Made by a program: the position numbers and the translations under genes | The notes under the pieces: model-generated | What the model was told of the DNA's origin: nothing | Databases searched by the model: none | The model's input: the letters and a program-made list of their open reading frames with translations, nothing else | Part shown: positions 16,261 to 25,927 of the stretch, piece by piece | Layout: each line of letters starts with the position of its first letter | How positions within the stretch are numbered: position 1 is the first letter of the stretch | NCBI RefSeq assembly: GCF_008932245.1 | Contig: NZ_CP034909.1 | Location: 620,001-684,000, forward strand | Source of the DNA: Sinorhizobium alkalisoli | Lineage (GTDB): Bacteria > Pseudomonadota > Alphaproteobacteria > Rhizobiales > Rhizobiaceae | Length of the DNA: 64,000 bases | Reading direction: 5' to 3'

Positions 16261-16932
16261 ATGCGCATTCTGATTGTCGAGGACGACGCCAACCTGAACA
16301 GGCAATTGGCCGAGGCGTTGAAGGAATCCGGTTATGTCGTCGACCAGGCCTTCGATGGCGAGGAGGGCCATTACCTCGGCGATACTGAACCCTATGATGC
16401 GGTGATCCTCGACATCGGCCTGCCGGAAATGGACGGGATCACCGTGCTCGAGAAGTGGCGCGGCGACGGCAAGCTCATGCCCGTGCTGATTTTGACGGCG
16501 CGCGACCGCTGGAGCGACAAGGTGGCCGGCATCGACGCCGGCGCCGACGATTACGTCGCCAAGCCCTTTCACGTCGAAGAAGTGCTTGCCCGTATCCGAG
16601 CACTGATCCGCCGCGCCGCGGGGCATGCGAGTTCAGAGATCATTTGCGGGCCGGTGCGTCTCGATACGAAGGGATCGAAGGCGACGGTCGACGGCGTGGC
16701 GCTGAAGCTGACTTCGCACGAGTTCCGCCTGCTCTCCTATCTCATGCATCACATGGGGCAGGTGGTCTCCCGCACGGAACTCGTCGAGCACATGTACGAT
16801 CAGGACTTCGATCGCGACTCCAACACAATCGAGGTCTTCATCGGCCGGCTTCGCAAGAAGATCGGCAATGACCTGATCGAGACGGTGCGCGGCCTCGGTT
16901 ATCGCATGCAAGCCCCTGGCAATGGCAATTAG
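16261..16932 (+). CDS. feuP: FeuP response regulator (OmpR family)
   Basis: This encodes 223 residues. The receiver domain (1-118) has the acidic pair E7-D8-D9, the phospho-acceptor D51 in VILDIGLPEMDG, T in ILTARD and K in YVAKPF. The winged-helix domain (about 128-220) has TSHEFRLLSYLMHHMGQVVSRTEL and EVFIGRLRKKIG. In S. meliloti FeuP activates the cyclic beta-glucan exporter gene ndvA and other genes needed for hypo-osmotic growth and nodule invasion. It overlaps feuQ by 11 bases, so translation is coupled. Confidence 0.9.
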   Translation: MRILIVEDDANLNRQLAEALKESGYVVDQAFDGEEGHYLGDTEPYDAVILDIGLPEMDGITVLEKWRGDGKLMPVLILTARDRWSDKVAGIDAGADDYVAKPFHVEEVLARIRALIRRAAGHASSEIICGPVRLDTKGSKATVDGVALKLTSHEFRLLSYLMHHMGQVVSRTELVEHMYDQDFDRDSNTIEVFIGRLRKKIGNDLIETVRGLGYRMQAPGNGN

Positions 16933-18307
16933 ATCCCTCACGGCCCGCGTTCTGGCGGTATCGACCGGCTGGGCGGTCGTTGCCCTGGTCGTAATCGGGG
17001 TCGTCATCTCCGCGCTTTACAGGCAGGGATCGGAGCGCGGCTTTCAGGACCTCTTGCGGGCGCAGCTCTATAACGTGATCAACTCGATCTCGGTCGGCGA
17101 GAACGGCTCCCTCTCGGGCAGCCCGCAACTTGGCGACCTGCGCTTTTCGCAGCCGCAGACCGGCTGGTACTGGATCGTCGAGCCGATCGGCGAGTTCAAT
17201 ACGCCGCCCCTCCTGTCGACTTCGCTGGGCACGGCGAAATTGCCGATCGTCAGCGTCGACGAGGTGCCCTTCGACATACGCTACGAGCGCTTTTATACCA
17301 CCGAGGACCCTTTCGGAAATCAGGTCGAAGTGGCGGAAACCGAGGTGGTTCTTGACATTGAAGGCCACGCGGCGCGCTTCCGAGTGGCGGGCAACCGCAA
17401 TGTGCTCGAGGCGGACATCGATCGCTTCACCCGCAACCTGACGATAGCGCTCTCCATCTTCGGCCTCGGCGGCCTTGGCATGAATGCCCTGACGATTCTT
17501 TTTGGCTTGAAACCGCTCGACCAGGTGCGCCGCTCGCTCGAGAAGATCCGCACCGGCGAGAGCGAACGGCTGGATGGGGCGTTCCCGCGCGAAATCCAGC
17601 CGCTCGCCAATGAGGTAAATGCGTTGATTGACAGCAACCGCCGCATCGTCGAGCGCGCGCGCATGCAGGTCGGCAATCTTGCTCATTCGCTGAAGACGCC
17701 GATCGCCGTGCTACTCAACGAGGCGCGGGTGCTGGAGGTGCCGCATGGCGAGTTGATCAGGATGCAGGCGGATGCGATGCAGACACAGGTGCAATCCTAT
17801 CTGAGCCGCGCCCGAATCGCGGCGCAGCGCGGGTCGGTCCTGGCGCGGACCGAAGCTCAGCCGGCGCTCGAAAGGATCGTCCGTGTGATGCGGCGCCTCA
17901 ATCCGGAGAAGGAATTCAGCCTGTCAGTTCATCCGGCGGGGCTGGTGCTGGCCATGGAGCAGCAGGATGTCGAAGAAACGGTTGGCAATCTACTTGAAAA
18001 TGCTGCGCGATACGCGCGCGACCATGTTTGGTTGAGCGTCAAGCCGGCCTCCGAGGAAGAACGCAGCAAGGAACCGGGTCGTGAATGGGTCGTGTTGCAG
18101 ATCGAAGACGACGGCCCCGGCCTCTATCCGGACCAGATCGCTCTGGCCATGAAGCGCGGCAAGAGGCTCGACGAGAGCAAGCCCGGAACGGGGCTCGGGC
18201 TTTCGATCGTGAGCGAGATCGTGGGCGAGTATCAGGGCAGCCTGGAGCTTTGCCGTCGCGACGAGGGGGGCTTGCGCGCCAAGCTTCTTCTGCCGGTCGC
18301 GGTCTAG
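16922..18307 (+). CDS. feuQ: FeuQ sensor histidine kinase
   Basis: This encodes 461 residues. TM1 (about 8-30), a periplasmic sensor domain (about 31-170) and TM2 (about 175-200) are followed by HAMP, HisKA with LAHSLKTPIAVLLNEARVL (H255) and HATPase_c with GNLLENAARYARD, EDDGPG and PGTGLGLSIV. The S-L-K-T-P-I variant after the histidine is like the PhoQ-type kinases. It phosphorylates FeuP; in S. meliloti FeuN modulates it through the periplasm. It starts inside feuP. No further gene follows in the operon: 230 bases separate it from the lipoprotein gene. Confidence 0.9.
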   Translation: MAIRSLTARVLAVSTGWAVVALVVIGVVISALYRQGSERGFQDLLRAQLYNVINSISVGENGSLSGSPQLGDLRFSQPQTGWYWIVEPIGEFNTPPLLSTSLGTAKLPIVSVDEVPFDIRYERFYTTEDPFGNQVEVAETEVVLDIEGHAARFRVAGNRNVLEADIDRFTRNLTIALSIFGLGGLGMNALTILFGLKPLDQVRRSLEKIRTGESERLDGAFPREIQPLANEVNALIDSNRRIVERARMQVGNLAHSLKTPIAVLLNEARVLEVPHGELIRMQADAMQTQVQSYLSRARIAAQRGSVLARTEAQPALERIVRVMRRLNPEKEFSLSVHPAGLVLAMEQQDVEETVGNLLENAARYARDHVWLSVKPASEEERSKEPGREWVVLQIEDDGPGLYPDQIALAMKRGKRLDESKPGTGLGLSIVSEIVGEYQGSLELCRRDEGGLRAKLLLPVAV

Positions 18308-18539
18308 GGAGGTCCCCCGAAAGGCAATCCGGGCGGCGAGGACAGCGGGCGTTCGTCCGAAATGCGGCTTCTCCGGAAACAACGCATCGTGATCCGGCGG
18401 TCACACCGGTAACCGAAAATATCGCAGTCGACACCGGGTGCGGTTGCCTCGGGCGGTGGAGGGGTGCAAAAAGAAAACCTGTTCGTGCCGTTCCCATCGG
18501 GGCGGCGCCAGTAAATTCGAGAACGAGTAGTCGCGTATC

Positions 18540-19004
18540 ATGAGGATTGGCGCAGAATTTGGGCAGGCCCTTGCTTCGGGCGGCAGGATCGCAATCGTCG
18601 CATCGGCCGTGACGCTTGCCGGCTGCGCTACTTCGAGCGGATCGCGCGGGACCGCAGCCGCCGCTCTCGCCCCAACCACGACCCGCAGCGTGTCGTCGTC
18701 GACCTATATCGAGGCACTACAGGGTGGGATCATCGCGCGCCTTTCCGGCGTCGATCTCGGCAAGTCGGATCGGCAAAGGGCACTGGAGGCGGAATACCGC
18801 GCCCTGGAAGCAGCACCCGGTGGCCAACCGGTCCTCTGGGAAGGGCAGGGCGTGAGCGGTTCCGTAGTTGCCGCCGCTCCCTATCAGGTCGGCTCGCAGA
18901 ACTGCCGCCAGTACAGCCACACGGTCACCGTCAGGGGGCAGTCGACGAAAGCGCACGGTGCGGCGTGCCGCAACAGCGACGGAAGCTGGACGCCCTTGAC
19001 CTGA
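18540..19004 (+). CDS. Surface-antigen lipoprotein (RT0821/Lpp0805, 17 kDa antigen type)
   Basis: This encodes 154 residues. A lipobox (VTLAGC, lipidated C28) follows a hydrophobic N-terminus, then a Ser/Thr/Ala linker. The domain from about residue 55 (ALEAEYRALEAAPGGQPVLWEG) to the end (CRQYSHTVTVRGQSTKAHGAACRNSDGSWTPL) is the 17kDa_Anti_2-type surface antigen domain, with two cysteines likely to pair. It is probably an outer-membrane lipoprotein facing the periplasm; its role is unknown. The glycine-zipper half seen in longer relatives is not evident. Confidence 0.82.
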   Translation: MRIGAEFGQALASGGRIAIVASAVTLAGCATSSGSRGTAAAALAPTTTRSVSSSTYIEALQGGIIARLSGVDLGKSDRQRALEAEYRALEAAPGGQPVLWEGQGVSGSVVAAAPYQVGSQNCRQYSHTVTVRGQSTKAHGAACRNSDGSWTPLT

Positions 19005-19151
19005 GGCGGTCATCGACGGAACTCCGCTCCTCGCGCTCGGGATCTCCGGGCCGAACGGCTCCGGATAGGTCCTTGCGGCGAAACGCCTCAAATCTCCGTC
19101 ATTTCCGGTTTTCGAGTTGGAATGACAGGGCCCGCATAGTATTTCCCCATC

Positions 19152-20294
19152 ATGTTGTTCTGGATTCTCGTCGCCGCCCTGACGGCGGCTGTCGCTATCG
19201 TGCTCCTCTTGCCGCTGATGCGGGCGGCTTCGCCGCTCCCGTCTGCCCACAGCCATGACATTGAAGTCTACCGCGACCAACTCGAGGAGTTGGAGCGGGA
19301 TCGCGGGGCCGGGCTGATCAGCGAGGAAGACGCGGAACTTGCGAGGGCGGAGATCGCGCGCCGGCTGCTTGCGGCGAGCGCAGCCGACGAACCGGCCCGA
19401 AGCGTGCCGAAGCAGGTTCTTTCGAACCGGATGGCGCAGGTCTTCATCCTTCTCTGCCTGCCGGCCGTTGGGCTTGGACTTTACCTGACGACTGGCAGTC
19501 CGGGCGTGCCGGCCCAGCCGCTGGCCGAGCGGCTGGCAAATCCCGGCGAGGACATCAACATTCTGATTGCCAAGGCCGAGAACCATCTCGCCGTCAACCC
19601 TGAGGATGGCGCAGGTTGGGATGTGCTGGCGCCGATTTACATGCGCAACGGCCGCGTGGACGACGCGGCTGCCGCCTATGAGCGAGCGATCCGACTGGTC
19701 GGCCCGACGGCGGCGCGGCTAGGCGGCTATGCGGAAGCCCTGATCGTTCAGTCCGGCGGGCTCGTCACCGCGGAAGCCCAGGACGCGTTGAAAAAAGCGC
19801 TGGCGCTCGATCCCCATGATCCGCGTTCGGAATTCTATCTGGCGCTGGGTTTGAAACAGGAAGGAAAGCAGGCTGCCGCACTCGCAGCGTTCCGCAAGCT
19901 CGCCGACACTTCGCCCGCCGATGCGCCCTGGCTGCCGCTGGTCACCCAGCACATCGCGGAGCTCGCGAACAGAAAGCCGGCCGACGGCGGCGCGGCGCCC
20001 GCAGACCCGACATCCGATGACATCGCGGCCGCCGAAGAGATGAACGCCGGCGACCGGCAGGCGATGATCCGCGGCATGGTCGATAGCCTGGCGGCGCGGC
20101 TGAAAGACGATCCCGCCAATCTCGAGGGATGGCTGCGCCTCGTCCGGTCCTATGTTGTGCTCGATCAAAGAGACAAGGCCGAGGATGCATTACGGCAAGG
20201 TCTGAAGGAATTCCCGGCCAAGGGCGATGAGGGCAAGCAGTTGCTGTCTGTGGGGCGGGAACTCGGCCTCGATGCCGGCGGAGAGCAAGAATGA
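19152..20294 (+). CDS. ccmI: Cytochrome c biogenesis protein CcmI (CycH)
   Basis: This encodes 380 residues. TM1 (2-24), a charged loop with [38 protein letters not shown] and TM2 (about 97-115) form the CcmI-1 part; the periplasmic CcmI-2 part has TPR-like repeats, for example [34 protein letters not shown]. CcmI binds apocytochrome c and hands it to the CcmFH haem lyase. It is the first gene of a four-gene ccmI-E-F-H operon (cycHJKL in rhizobia) with 4-base overlaps at each junction. Confidence 0.95.
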   Translation: MLFWILVAALTAAVAIVLLLPLMRAASPLPSAHSHDIEVYRDQLEELERDRGAGLISEEDAELARAEIARRLLAASAADEPARSVPKQVLSNRMAQVFILLCLPAVGLGLYLTTGSPGVPAQPLAERLANPGEDINILIAKAENHLAVNPEDGAGWDVLAPIYMRNGRVDDAAAAYERAIRLVGPTAARLGGYAEALIVQSGGLVTAEAQDALKKALALDPHDPRSEFYLALGLKQEGKQAAALAAFRKLADTSPADAPWLPLVTQHIAELANRKPADGGAAPADPTSDDIAAAEEMNAGDRQAMIRGMVDSLAARLKDDPANLEGWLRLVRSYVVLDQRDKAEDALRQGLKEFPAKGDEGKQLLSVGRELGLDAGGEQE

Positions 20295-20743
20295 CGCGTA
20301 AACAAAAGCGGTTGGCAATCATTGGGGGCGGCGTTGGGTTCCTCACCGCCGCGGTGCTGCTCGTCATGTTTGCCTTCAGCCAGGCGGTGGCCTATTTCTA
20401 TGTTCCCGGTGATCTGGAGAAGACCAGTGTTGCGCCCGGGACGCGCATCCGGCTCGGCGGATTGGTCGAGGTGGGCTCCGTCAAGCGCGGCGAGGGCAAG
20501 ACGGTCACCTTCAGCGTCACCGATACGCTCGCATCGGTGCCCGTGACCTATACGGGCATCCTGCCGGATCTCTTCCGCGAGGGGCAAGGTGTGGTGGCGG
20601 AGGGCGCATTCGTTGCCGGCGGCTCCGTCTTCGTTGCCGATACGGTGCTGGCGAAGCACGACGAGACCTATATGCCGAAGGATGTGGCGGACCGGCTGCA
20701 GGCGCAGGGCGTCACGCTTGGCGGGAAGGAAAATATCAAATGA
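20291..20743 (+). CDS. ccmE: Haem chaperone CcmE (CycJ)
   Basis: This encodes 150 residues. An N-terminal anchor helix (8-30) is followed by the OB-fold periplasmic domain: [24 protein letters not shown] and [20 protein letters not shown]. The haem-binding signature [12 protein letters not shown] provides the covalent haem ligand His and the conserved Tyr. CcmE receives haem from CcmC and delivers it to CcmF. ccmABCD are not in this window and are normally elsewhere in rhizobia. Confidence 0.96.
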   Translation: MTRKQKRLAIIGGGVGFLTAAVLLVMFAFSQAVAYFYVPGDLEKTSVAPGTRIRLGGLVEVGSVKRGEGKTVTFSVTDTLASVPVTYTGILPDLFREGQGVVAEGAFVAGGSVFVADTVLAKHDETYMPKDVADRLQAQGVTLGGKENIK

Positions 20744-22728
20744 TCATCGAGCTCGGGCACTACGCGCTGGTGTTGGCCCTTGCAACGGCGATCGTCCAGG
20801 CGGTGTTGCCGATCCTGGGCGTAAAACGCGGTGACCAATCCATGATGGAATTGGCGGGAGGCGCCGCGGTCGCCTCCTTCCTGCTCGTCGTCTTCGCATT
20901 CGCGGTGCTGACCTTTGCCTATGTCGTGTCCGATTTCTCGGTCAGGAACGTCTGGGAAAACTCGCATTCCCTGAAACCTTTGATTTATAAGATTTCGGGC
21001 GTTTGGGGAAACCACGAGGGCTCGATGCTCCTGTGGCTTTTGATCCTCGTTTTCTTCTCCATGCTCGTCGCCCTATTCGGCCGCAACCTGCCGGCGACAT
21101 TGAAGGCGAACGTACTTGCGGTGCAGGCCTGGATCACCACGGCCTTCACCCTTTTCATTCTGCTTACGTCCAATCCCTTCGCCCGCCTCGTCCCAGCCCC
21201 GGGTGAGGGTAGGGACCTGAACCCGGTCCTTCAGGACATCGGCCTCGCAATCCATCCGCCGCTGCTCTATCTCGGCTATGTCGGCTTTTCCGTCTGCTTC
21301 TCCTTTGCTATCGCGGCCCTGATCGAGGGGCGGATCGATGCGGCATGGGCACGATGGGTAAGGCCCTGGACGCTCGCCGCCTGGACGGCCCTGACGGCGG
21401 GCATCGCCATGGGTTCCTACTGGGCCTATTACGAACTCGGCTGGGGCGGCTGGTGGTTCTGGGATCCGGTCGAGAACGCCTCCTTCATGCCCTGGCTTGC
21501 CGGTACCGCACTGCTTCATTCCGCCCTCGTGATGGAAAAGCGCGAAGCGCTGAAGATCTGGACCGTGCTTTTGGCGATTCTCACCTTCTCGCTTTCGCTG
21601 CTCGGCACCTTCCTGGTGCGTTCGGGCGTGCTGACATCGGTCCATGCCTTCGCGACCGATCCGACGCGTGGCGTCTTCATCCTGGCAATTCTCGTCATTT
21701 TCATCGGCGGCGCCTTCGCGCTCTTCGCCTTGCGCGCCACGCATCTGAAGGCGGGTGGGCTATTCGCGCCGATCTCGCGCGAGGGCGCGCTCGTCCTCAA
21801 CAACCTGATTCTGACCACGGCGACTGCGACGGTGCTGACCGGAACACTCTATCCCTTGTTGTTGGAAGCCTTGACCGGCGACAAGATCTCGGTCGGTGCG
21901 CCTTTCTTTAACATGACCTTCGGTCTCCTGATGCTGCCGTTGCTCTTCGTCGTTCCTTTCGGGCCGCTGCTCGCATGGAAGCGGGGTGACCTCTCCGGCG
22001 CCGCTCAACGGCTCTTCGTCGCTGCCGCCATGGGCATTCTGGCCGCTGCAGTCATGTCTTATGCGAAAAGCGGCGGGCCGCTTCTTGCGCCCTTGGGCAT
22101 CGGCCTCGGCGCCTTTCTGGTGCTCGGGGCGATGACCGATCTCGTGCTTCGATCCGGGCTTGGCAAGGTCGCGGGCCGCATCGCCCTGAGGCGCCTTCTC
22201 GGCCTGCCGCGCTCGGTCTTTGGCACAGCGCTCGCCCATGCCGGCCTCGGCGTCACGCTGATCGGCATCGTTGCGGCTACGGCCTATGGGACGGAGACCG
22301 TGGCGGAAATGAAGCCGGGAATGCTGGCGGATGCCGGCGGCTACACGTTGCGCTTCGACGGCATGCGAGAGGGGCGCGGCCCGAACTATTCGGAAGATAC
22401 GGGACACTTCACCGTCAGCCGCGACGGTGTCCAACTCAACGAGATCTGGTCGTCCAAGCGCCTTTACTCGGCCCGCAGGATGCCGACCACGGAAGCCGGG
22501 ATCAGGACCTTCGGTCTGAGCCAGCTCTATGTTTCGCTCGGCGACGAAATGTCCGGCGGCGGCATTGTCGTACGCATCTGGTGGAAACCCCTGATCCTGT
22601 GCATCTGGGGGGGGGCGCTGATCATGATGGCTGGCGGTCTCGTTTCCCTGAGCGACCGCCGCCTGCGAGTCGGCGCCCCGTCGCGCGCCAGGAAGTCACC
22701 CCAACTCGCTGCGGGAGCTGCCGAATGA
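20740..22728 (+). CDS. ccmF: Haem lyase subunit CcmF (CycK)
   Basis: This encodes 662 residues with about 15 transmembrane helices. The haem-handling WWD motif is present in [20 protein letters not shown], with conserved histidines in [18 protein letters not shown] and HSALV. A long periplasmic loop near the C-terminus (about 525-600) precedes the last helix. CcmF is the core of the inner-membrane holocytochrome c synthetase. The length fits the family, and the start overlaps ccmE by 4 bases. Confidence 0.97.
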   Translation: MIIELGHYALVLALATAIVQAVLPILGVKRGDQSMMELAGGAAVASFLLVVFAFAVLTFAYVVSDFSVRNVWENSHSLKPLIYKISGVWGNHEGSMLLWLLILVFFSMLVALFGRNLPATLKANVLAVQAWITTAFTLFILLTSNPFARLVPAPGEGRDLNPVLQDIGLAIHPPLLYLGYVGFSVCFSFAIAALIEGRIDAAWARWVRPWTLAAWTALTAGIAMGSYWAYYELGWGGWWFWDPVENASFMPWLAGTALLHSALVMEKREALKIWTVLLAILTFSLSLLGTFLVRSGVLTSVHAFATDPTRGVFILAILVIFIGGAFALFALRATHLKAGGLFAPISREGALVLNNLILTTATATVLTGTLYPLLLEALTGDKISVGAPFFNMTFGLLMLPLLFVVPFGPLLAWKRGDLSGAAQRLFVAAAMGILAAAVMSYAKSGGPLLAPLGIGLGAFLVLGAMTDLVLRSGLGKVAGRIALRRLLGLPRSVFGTALAHAGLGVTLIGIVAATAYGTETVAEMKPGMLADAGGYTLRFDGMREGRGPNYSEDTGHFTVSRDGVQLNEIWSSKRLYSARRMPTTEAGIRTFGLSQLYVSLGDEMSGGGIVVRIWWKPLILCIWGGALIMMAGGLVSLSDRRLRVGAPSRARKSPQLAAGAAE

Positions 22729-23180
22729 TCCGCGTCCTTCTCGCGCTCTGCCTCTGCCTGGCGTCCCTCGGACCGGCTCTCGCGGTCAATCCGGATGAGG
22801 TGCTTGCCGACCCCGCGCTCGAGGCGCGGGCGCGGGAGATCTCCGCGGAGCTGCGCTGCATGGTTTGCCAAAACCAGTCGATCGACGATTCCAATGCAGA
22901 ACTTGCGAAGGACCTGAGAGTGCTCGTGCGCGAGCGCCTGAAGAACGGCGACAGCGATGAGGCGGTGATTAACTATATCGTGTCGCGCTATGGCGACTTC
23001 GTGCTCCTGAAACCGCGCTTCGGGGCCAAGACCCTGATTCTCTGGGGCATGCCGGTCGTTCTGCTGCTCGTCGGTGCAGGCACCATTTTTTTCGCTGCGC
23101 GCCGCCGTGGTGGCCGGACGGCGGGAGCGCCACTTTCCGACGAGGAGCAGGCACGACTGGACAAGCTCATGCGATCCTGA
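22725..23180 (+). CDS. ccmH: Cytochrome c maturation thioreductase CcmH (CycL)
   Basis: This encodes 151 residues from the ATG overlapping the ccmF stop. A signal peptide (1-20, ALA cleavage) precedes the three-helix domain with the redox motif [10 protein letters not shown] (CxxC at about 44-47), which reduces the apocytochrome haem-binding cysteines; a single TM (about 103-124) and short basic tail close it. It is the short, rhizobial CycL form, without the TPR part, which is carried by CcmI here. Confidence 0.95.
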   Translation: MIRVLLALCLCLASLGPALAVNPDEVLADPALEARAREISAELRCMVCQNQSIDDSNAELAKDLRVLVRERLKNGDSDEAVINYIVSRYGDFVLLKPRFGAKTLILWGMPVVLLLVGAGTIFFAARRRGGRTAGAPLSDEEQARLDKLMRS

Positions 23181-23470
23181 AGGTGTTTCGGCAACGGTAT
23201 CCGGCTGTGCGAAAAGCAAATGCGATCAGCCGTTAGCGGTTTGCGCGCCGTGAAAGAGGCCAATTCTCCGGCATGTCTTGCCAACATTACGAAAAGTTCA
23301 TCTGGCGGACAGAACTCAGTAAGGTCCCTTCCATTAAATCTTGCTTCATCGGCTGTTCCTCCAGTCGCAGCCAATCAGACGATCAGGTAACGGGCATCCG
23401 GATCCTGGCAGCAACGGTTTCGAGCCACCGCCGACCCGCGGAGCTCCATGGAAGAGAAAAGGCAAATCGA

Positions 23471-25030
23471 ATGTCCACGAAGAAATCCCTGCGTCCCTCT
23501 CTCAAGACCATTCTGAAGACGTCCACGGTCGCCGGCGTTGCCGCGGTGATGCTTACGACCGGCATTCCGGCGCAGATATCGCACTCCTTTGCAGAGGCGG
23601 TGCAAGTTCAGGCCCCGGCCGTTCCCAGTTTTGCCGATGTCGTCGAAGCCGTTTCCCCGGCGGTCGTCTCCGTTCGGGTGCAATCGCGCATGCAGGTCTC
23701 CGATGAACAGGCCGGCAATTTCAGCTTCGACTTCGGCCGCGGCTTCGAGGATCTGCCGGACGATCACCCGCTGAAGCGCTTCTTTCGTGAATTCGGCGGC
23801 CCGGCTCCGCGTGACGGCGATCGAGCCGATCGCTGGCGTGATCGTCACGGGCCGCGTGAAGGCCGGCTCCGTCCGCGGGCACAGGGCTCCGGCTTCTTCA
23901 TCAGCGAAGACGGCTATCTCGTCACCAACAACCACGTCGTTTCCGACGGCTCGGCCTTCACCGTCATCCTGAACGACGGCACGGAGCTTGATGCCAAGCT
24001 CGTAGGCAAGGATCAGCGCACGGACCTTGCCGTGCTCAAGGTCGATGCCAAGCGCAAGTTTGCCTATGTCAGCTTTGCCGACGACAGCAAGGTGCGCGTG
24101 GGCGATTGGGTGGTCGCCGTCGGCAACCCATTCGGTCTTGGCGGCACGGTCACCGCGGGTATCGTCTCAGCCCGTGGCCGCGATATCGGCTCCGGTCCCT
24201 ATGACGATTATCTGCAGGTCGACGCGGCGGTGAACCGCGGCAACTCCGGCGGCCCCACCTTCGACCTTGCGGGCCAGGTTGTCGGCATCAACACGGCGAT
24301 CTTCTCTCCGTCTGGCGGCAATGTCGGCATTGCCTTCGCCATCCCCGCATCGGTGGCGAAGGACGTTGTCCAAGATCTCATCAAAGACGGCAGTGTCTCG
24401 CGCGGCTGGCTCGGCGTCCAGATCCAGCCTGTAACCAAGGACATCGCCGAATCGCTCGGCCTTTCCGAAGCGAAGGGCGCCCTCGTTGTCGAGCCGCAGC
24501 CGGGTTCGCCGGGGGAAAAGGCAGGCATCAAGCAGGGCGATGTGGTGACAGCCCTCAATGGCGAGCCGATCAAGGATCCGCGTGATCTCGCACGGCGAGT
24601 GGCGGCGCTCAATCCGGGTACGACCGCCGACGTCACGCTGTGGCGCAATGGCAAGTCGGAGAGCATCAAGCTCGAGATTGGAACTCTGCCGAACGACACC
24701 GCGAGTGCGACTCCCGACAGTGGTGACGGGCGGCCCGATCAGGGACAGACGGGTGAGGAAACGCTTTCCGATCTCGGCCTGGCGGTCACTCCGTCGGATG
24801 ACGGCAAGGGCGTCACGATCACCTCGGTCGATCCGGAGTCCGATGCCGGCGATCGCGGCTTGAAGGAAGGCGAAAAGATCGTCTCCGTCAACAATCAGAA
24901 TGTGACGTCGGCGGACGAGATTCTCAAGGTGATCGACGCTGCCCGGAAGGATGGCCGCAGCAAGGCGCTCTTCCAGATCGAAGCTGCGGAAGGCAGCCGC
25001 TTCGTGGCGCTGCCGATCGACCAGGGCTGA
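23471..25030 (+). CDS. degP: DegP/HtrA-type periplasmic serine protease
   Basis: This encodes 519 residues; the start MSTKKSLRPSLKT is chosen since it is followed directly by the signal segment (about 15-40). The trypsin-like domain has a complete triad: H155 in TNNHVVSDG, D185 in RTDLAVLKVD, S259 in NRGNSGGP. Two PDZ domains follow (about 300-390 and 425-515; GWLGVQIQPVTKDIAESLGL opens the first). A charged FGRGFEDLPDDHPLKRFF loop is the LA-type loop. It degrades or refolds misfolded envelope proteins. It lies between the ccm operon and a two-component pair, suggesting an envelope-stress association. Confidence 0.95.
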   Translation: MSTKKSLRPSLKTILKTSTVAGVAAVMLTTGIPAQISHSFAEAVQVQAPAVPSFADVVEAVSPAVVSVRVQSRMQVSDEQAGNFSFDFGRGFEDLPDDHPLKRFFREFGGPAPRDGDRADRWRDRHGPREGRLRPRAQGSGFFISEDGYLVTNNHVVSDGSAFTVILNDGTELDAKLVGKDQRTDLAVLKVDAKRKFAYVSFADDSKVRVGDWVVAVGNPFGLGGTVTAGIVSARGRDIGSGPYDDYLQVDAAVNRGNSGGPTFDLAGQVVGINTAIFSPSGGNVGIAFAIPASVAKDVVQDLIKDGSVSRGWLGVQIQPVTKDIAESLGLSEAKGALVVEPQPGSPGEKAGIKQGDVVTALNGEPIKDPRDLARRVAALNPGTTADVTLWRNGKSESIKLEIGTLPNDTASATPDSGDGRPDQGQTGEETLSDLGLAVTPSDDGKGVTITSVDPESDAGDRGLKEGEKIVSVNNQNVTSADEILKVIDAARKDGRSKALFQIEAAEGSRFVALPIDQG

Positions 25031-25225
25031 TCTATCAAGAGACCGGACCGGGTGCGGGAGGGAATGGTCGAAGGATCTTCCCCGCCCGCGTCTCGGCGCG
25101 TGGCCGAACCGCCGCGATCGTCGCGGCGGCTTCCGTTTCGACCCGATCTGCTGCGGCCCATGACACCGCGGCGTTCGGGCTGCTTGCGATCCGAAACCGG
25201 TTGAGACGATCAGAGGTCCGGGATT

Positions 25226-25927
25226 ATGGTCATGCGTATGAAGATTCTCATTGTTGAAGACGACCTGGAGGCAGCGGCCTATCTCGCCAAGGCGTTTCGT
25301 GAGGCGGGTATCGTTTCCGACCATGCAAGCGACGGCGAGAGCGGCCTGTTCATGGCAAGCGAAAACGCCTACGACGTGATCGTGGTCGACCGGATGCTGC
25401 CGCGTCGCGACGGACTGTCGCTGATCTCCGAGCTCAGGCGCAGGGATGTCCACACGCCGGTGCTCATCCTCTCCGCTCTCGGCCAGGTCGACGATCGCGT
25501 CACGGGCCTTCGCGCCGGGGGCGACGACTATCTGCCGAAGCCTTATGCCTTCAGCGAACTCCTGGCGCGGGTTGAAGTGCTCGGCCGGAGAAAGGGAGCG
25601 CCGGAGCAGGACATGGTCTACCGCGTCGGCGACCTCGAACTGGACCGGCTCTCCCATTCGGTCAGACGGCAGGGCAAGGAGATTTCACTGCAGCCGCGCG
25701 AGTTCCGCCTGCTCGAATATCTCATGAAGAATGCAGGCCAGGTGGTCACGCGCACCATGCTGCTCGAGAACGTTTGGGACTACCACTTCGACCCTCAGAC
25801 CAACGTCATCGACGTCCACGTCTCGCGCCTGCGCTCGAAGATCGAGAAGGATTTCGACCCGCCCCTGCTCAGAACCGTTCGGGGCGCAGGTTATATGATC
25901 AAGGACGACCAGGCGTCTGAAACATGA
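25226..25927 (+). CDS. OmpR-family response regulator
   Basis: This encodes up to 233 residues; three closely spaced ATGs (25226, 25232, 25238) are possible starts and none has a strong ribosome binding site. The receiver domain has E11-D12-D13 and D55 in VIVVDRMLPRRDG, with K in YLPKPYAF; the winged helix has QPREFRLLEYLMKNAGQVVTR and VIDVHVSRLRSKIEKD. It overlaps the kinase gene by 4 bases. The regulon is not evident; the degP neighbour is a plausible target. Confidence 0.9.
   Translation: MVMRMKILIVEDDLEAAAYLAKAFREAGIVSDHASDGESGLFMASENAYDVIVVDRMLPRRDGLSLISELRRRDVHTPVLILSALGQVDDRVTGLRAGGDDYLPKPYAFSELLARVEVLGRRKGAPEQDMVYRVGDLELDRLSHSVRRQGKEISLQPREFRLLEYLMKNAGQVVTRTMLLENVWDYHFDPQTNVIDVHVSRLRSKIEKDFDPPLLRTVRGAGYMIKDDQASET

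Noticed and set aside
24167..25657. 496-codon ORF on the minus strand
   Set aside because: It runs across degP and the response regulator on the wrong strand; both have intact catalytic or phosphorylation residues.
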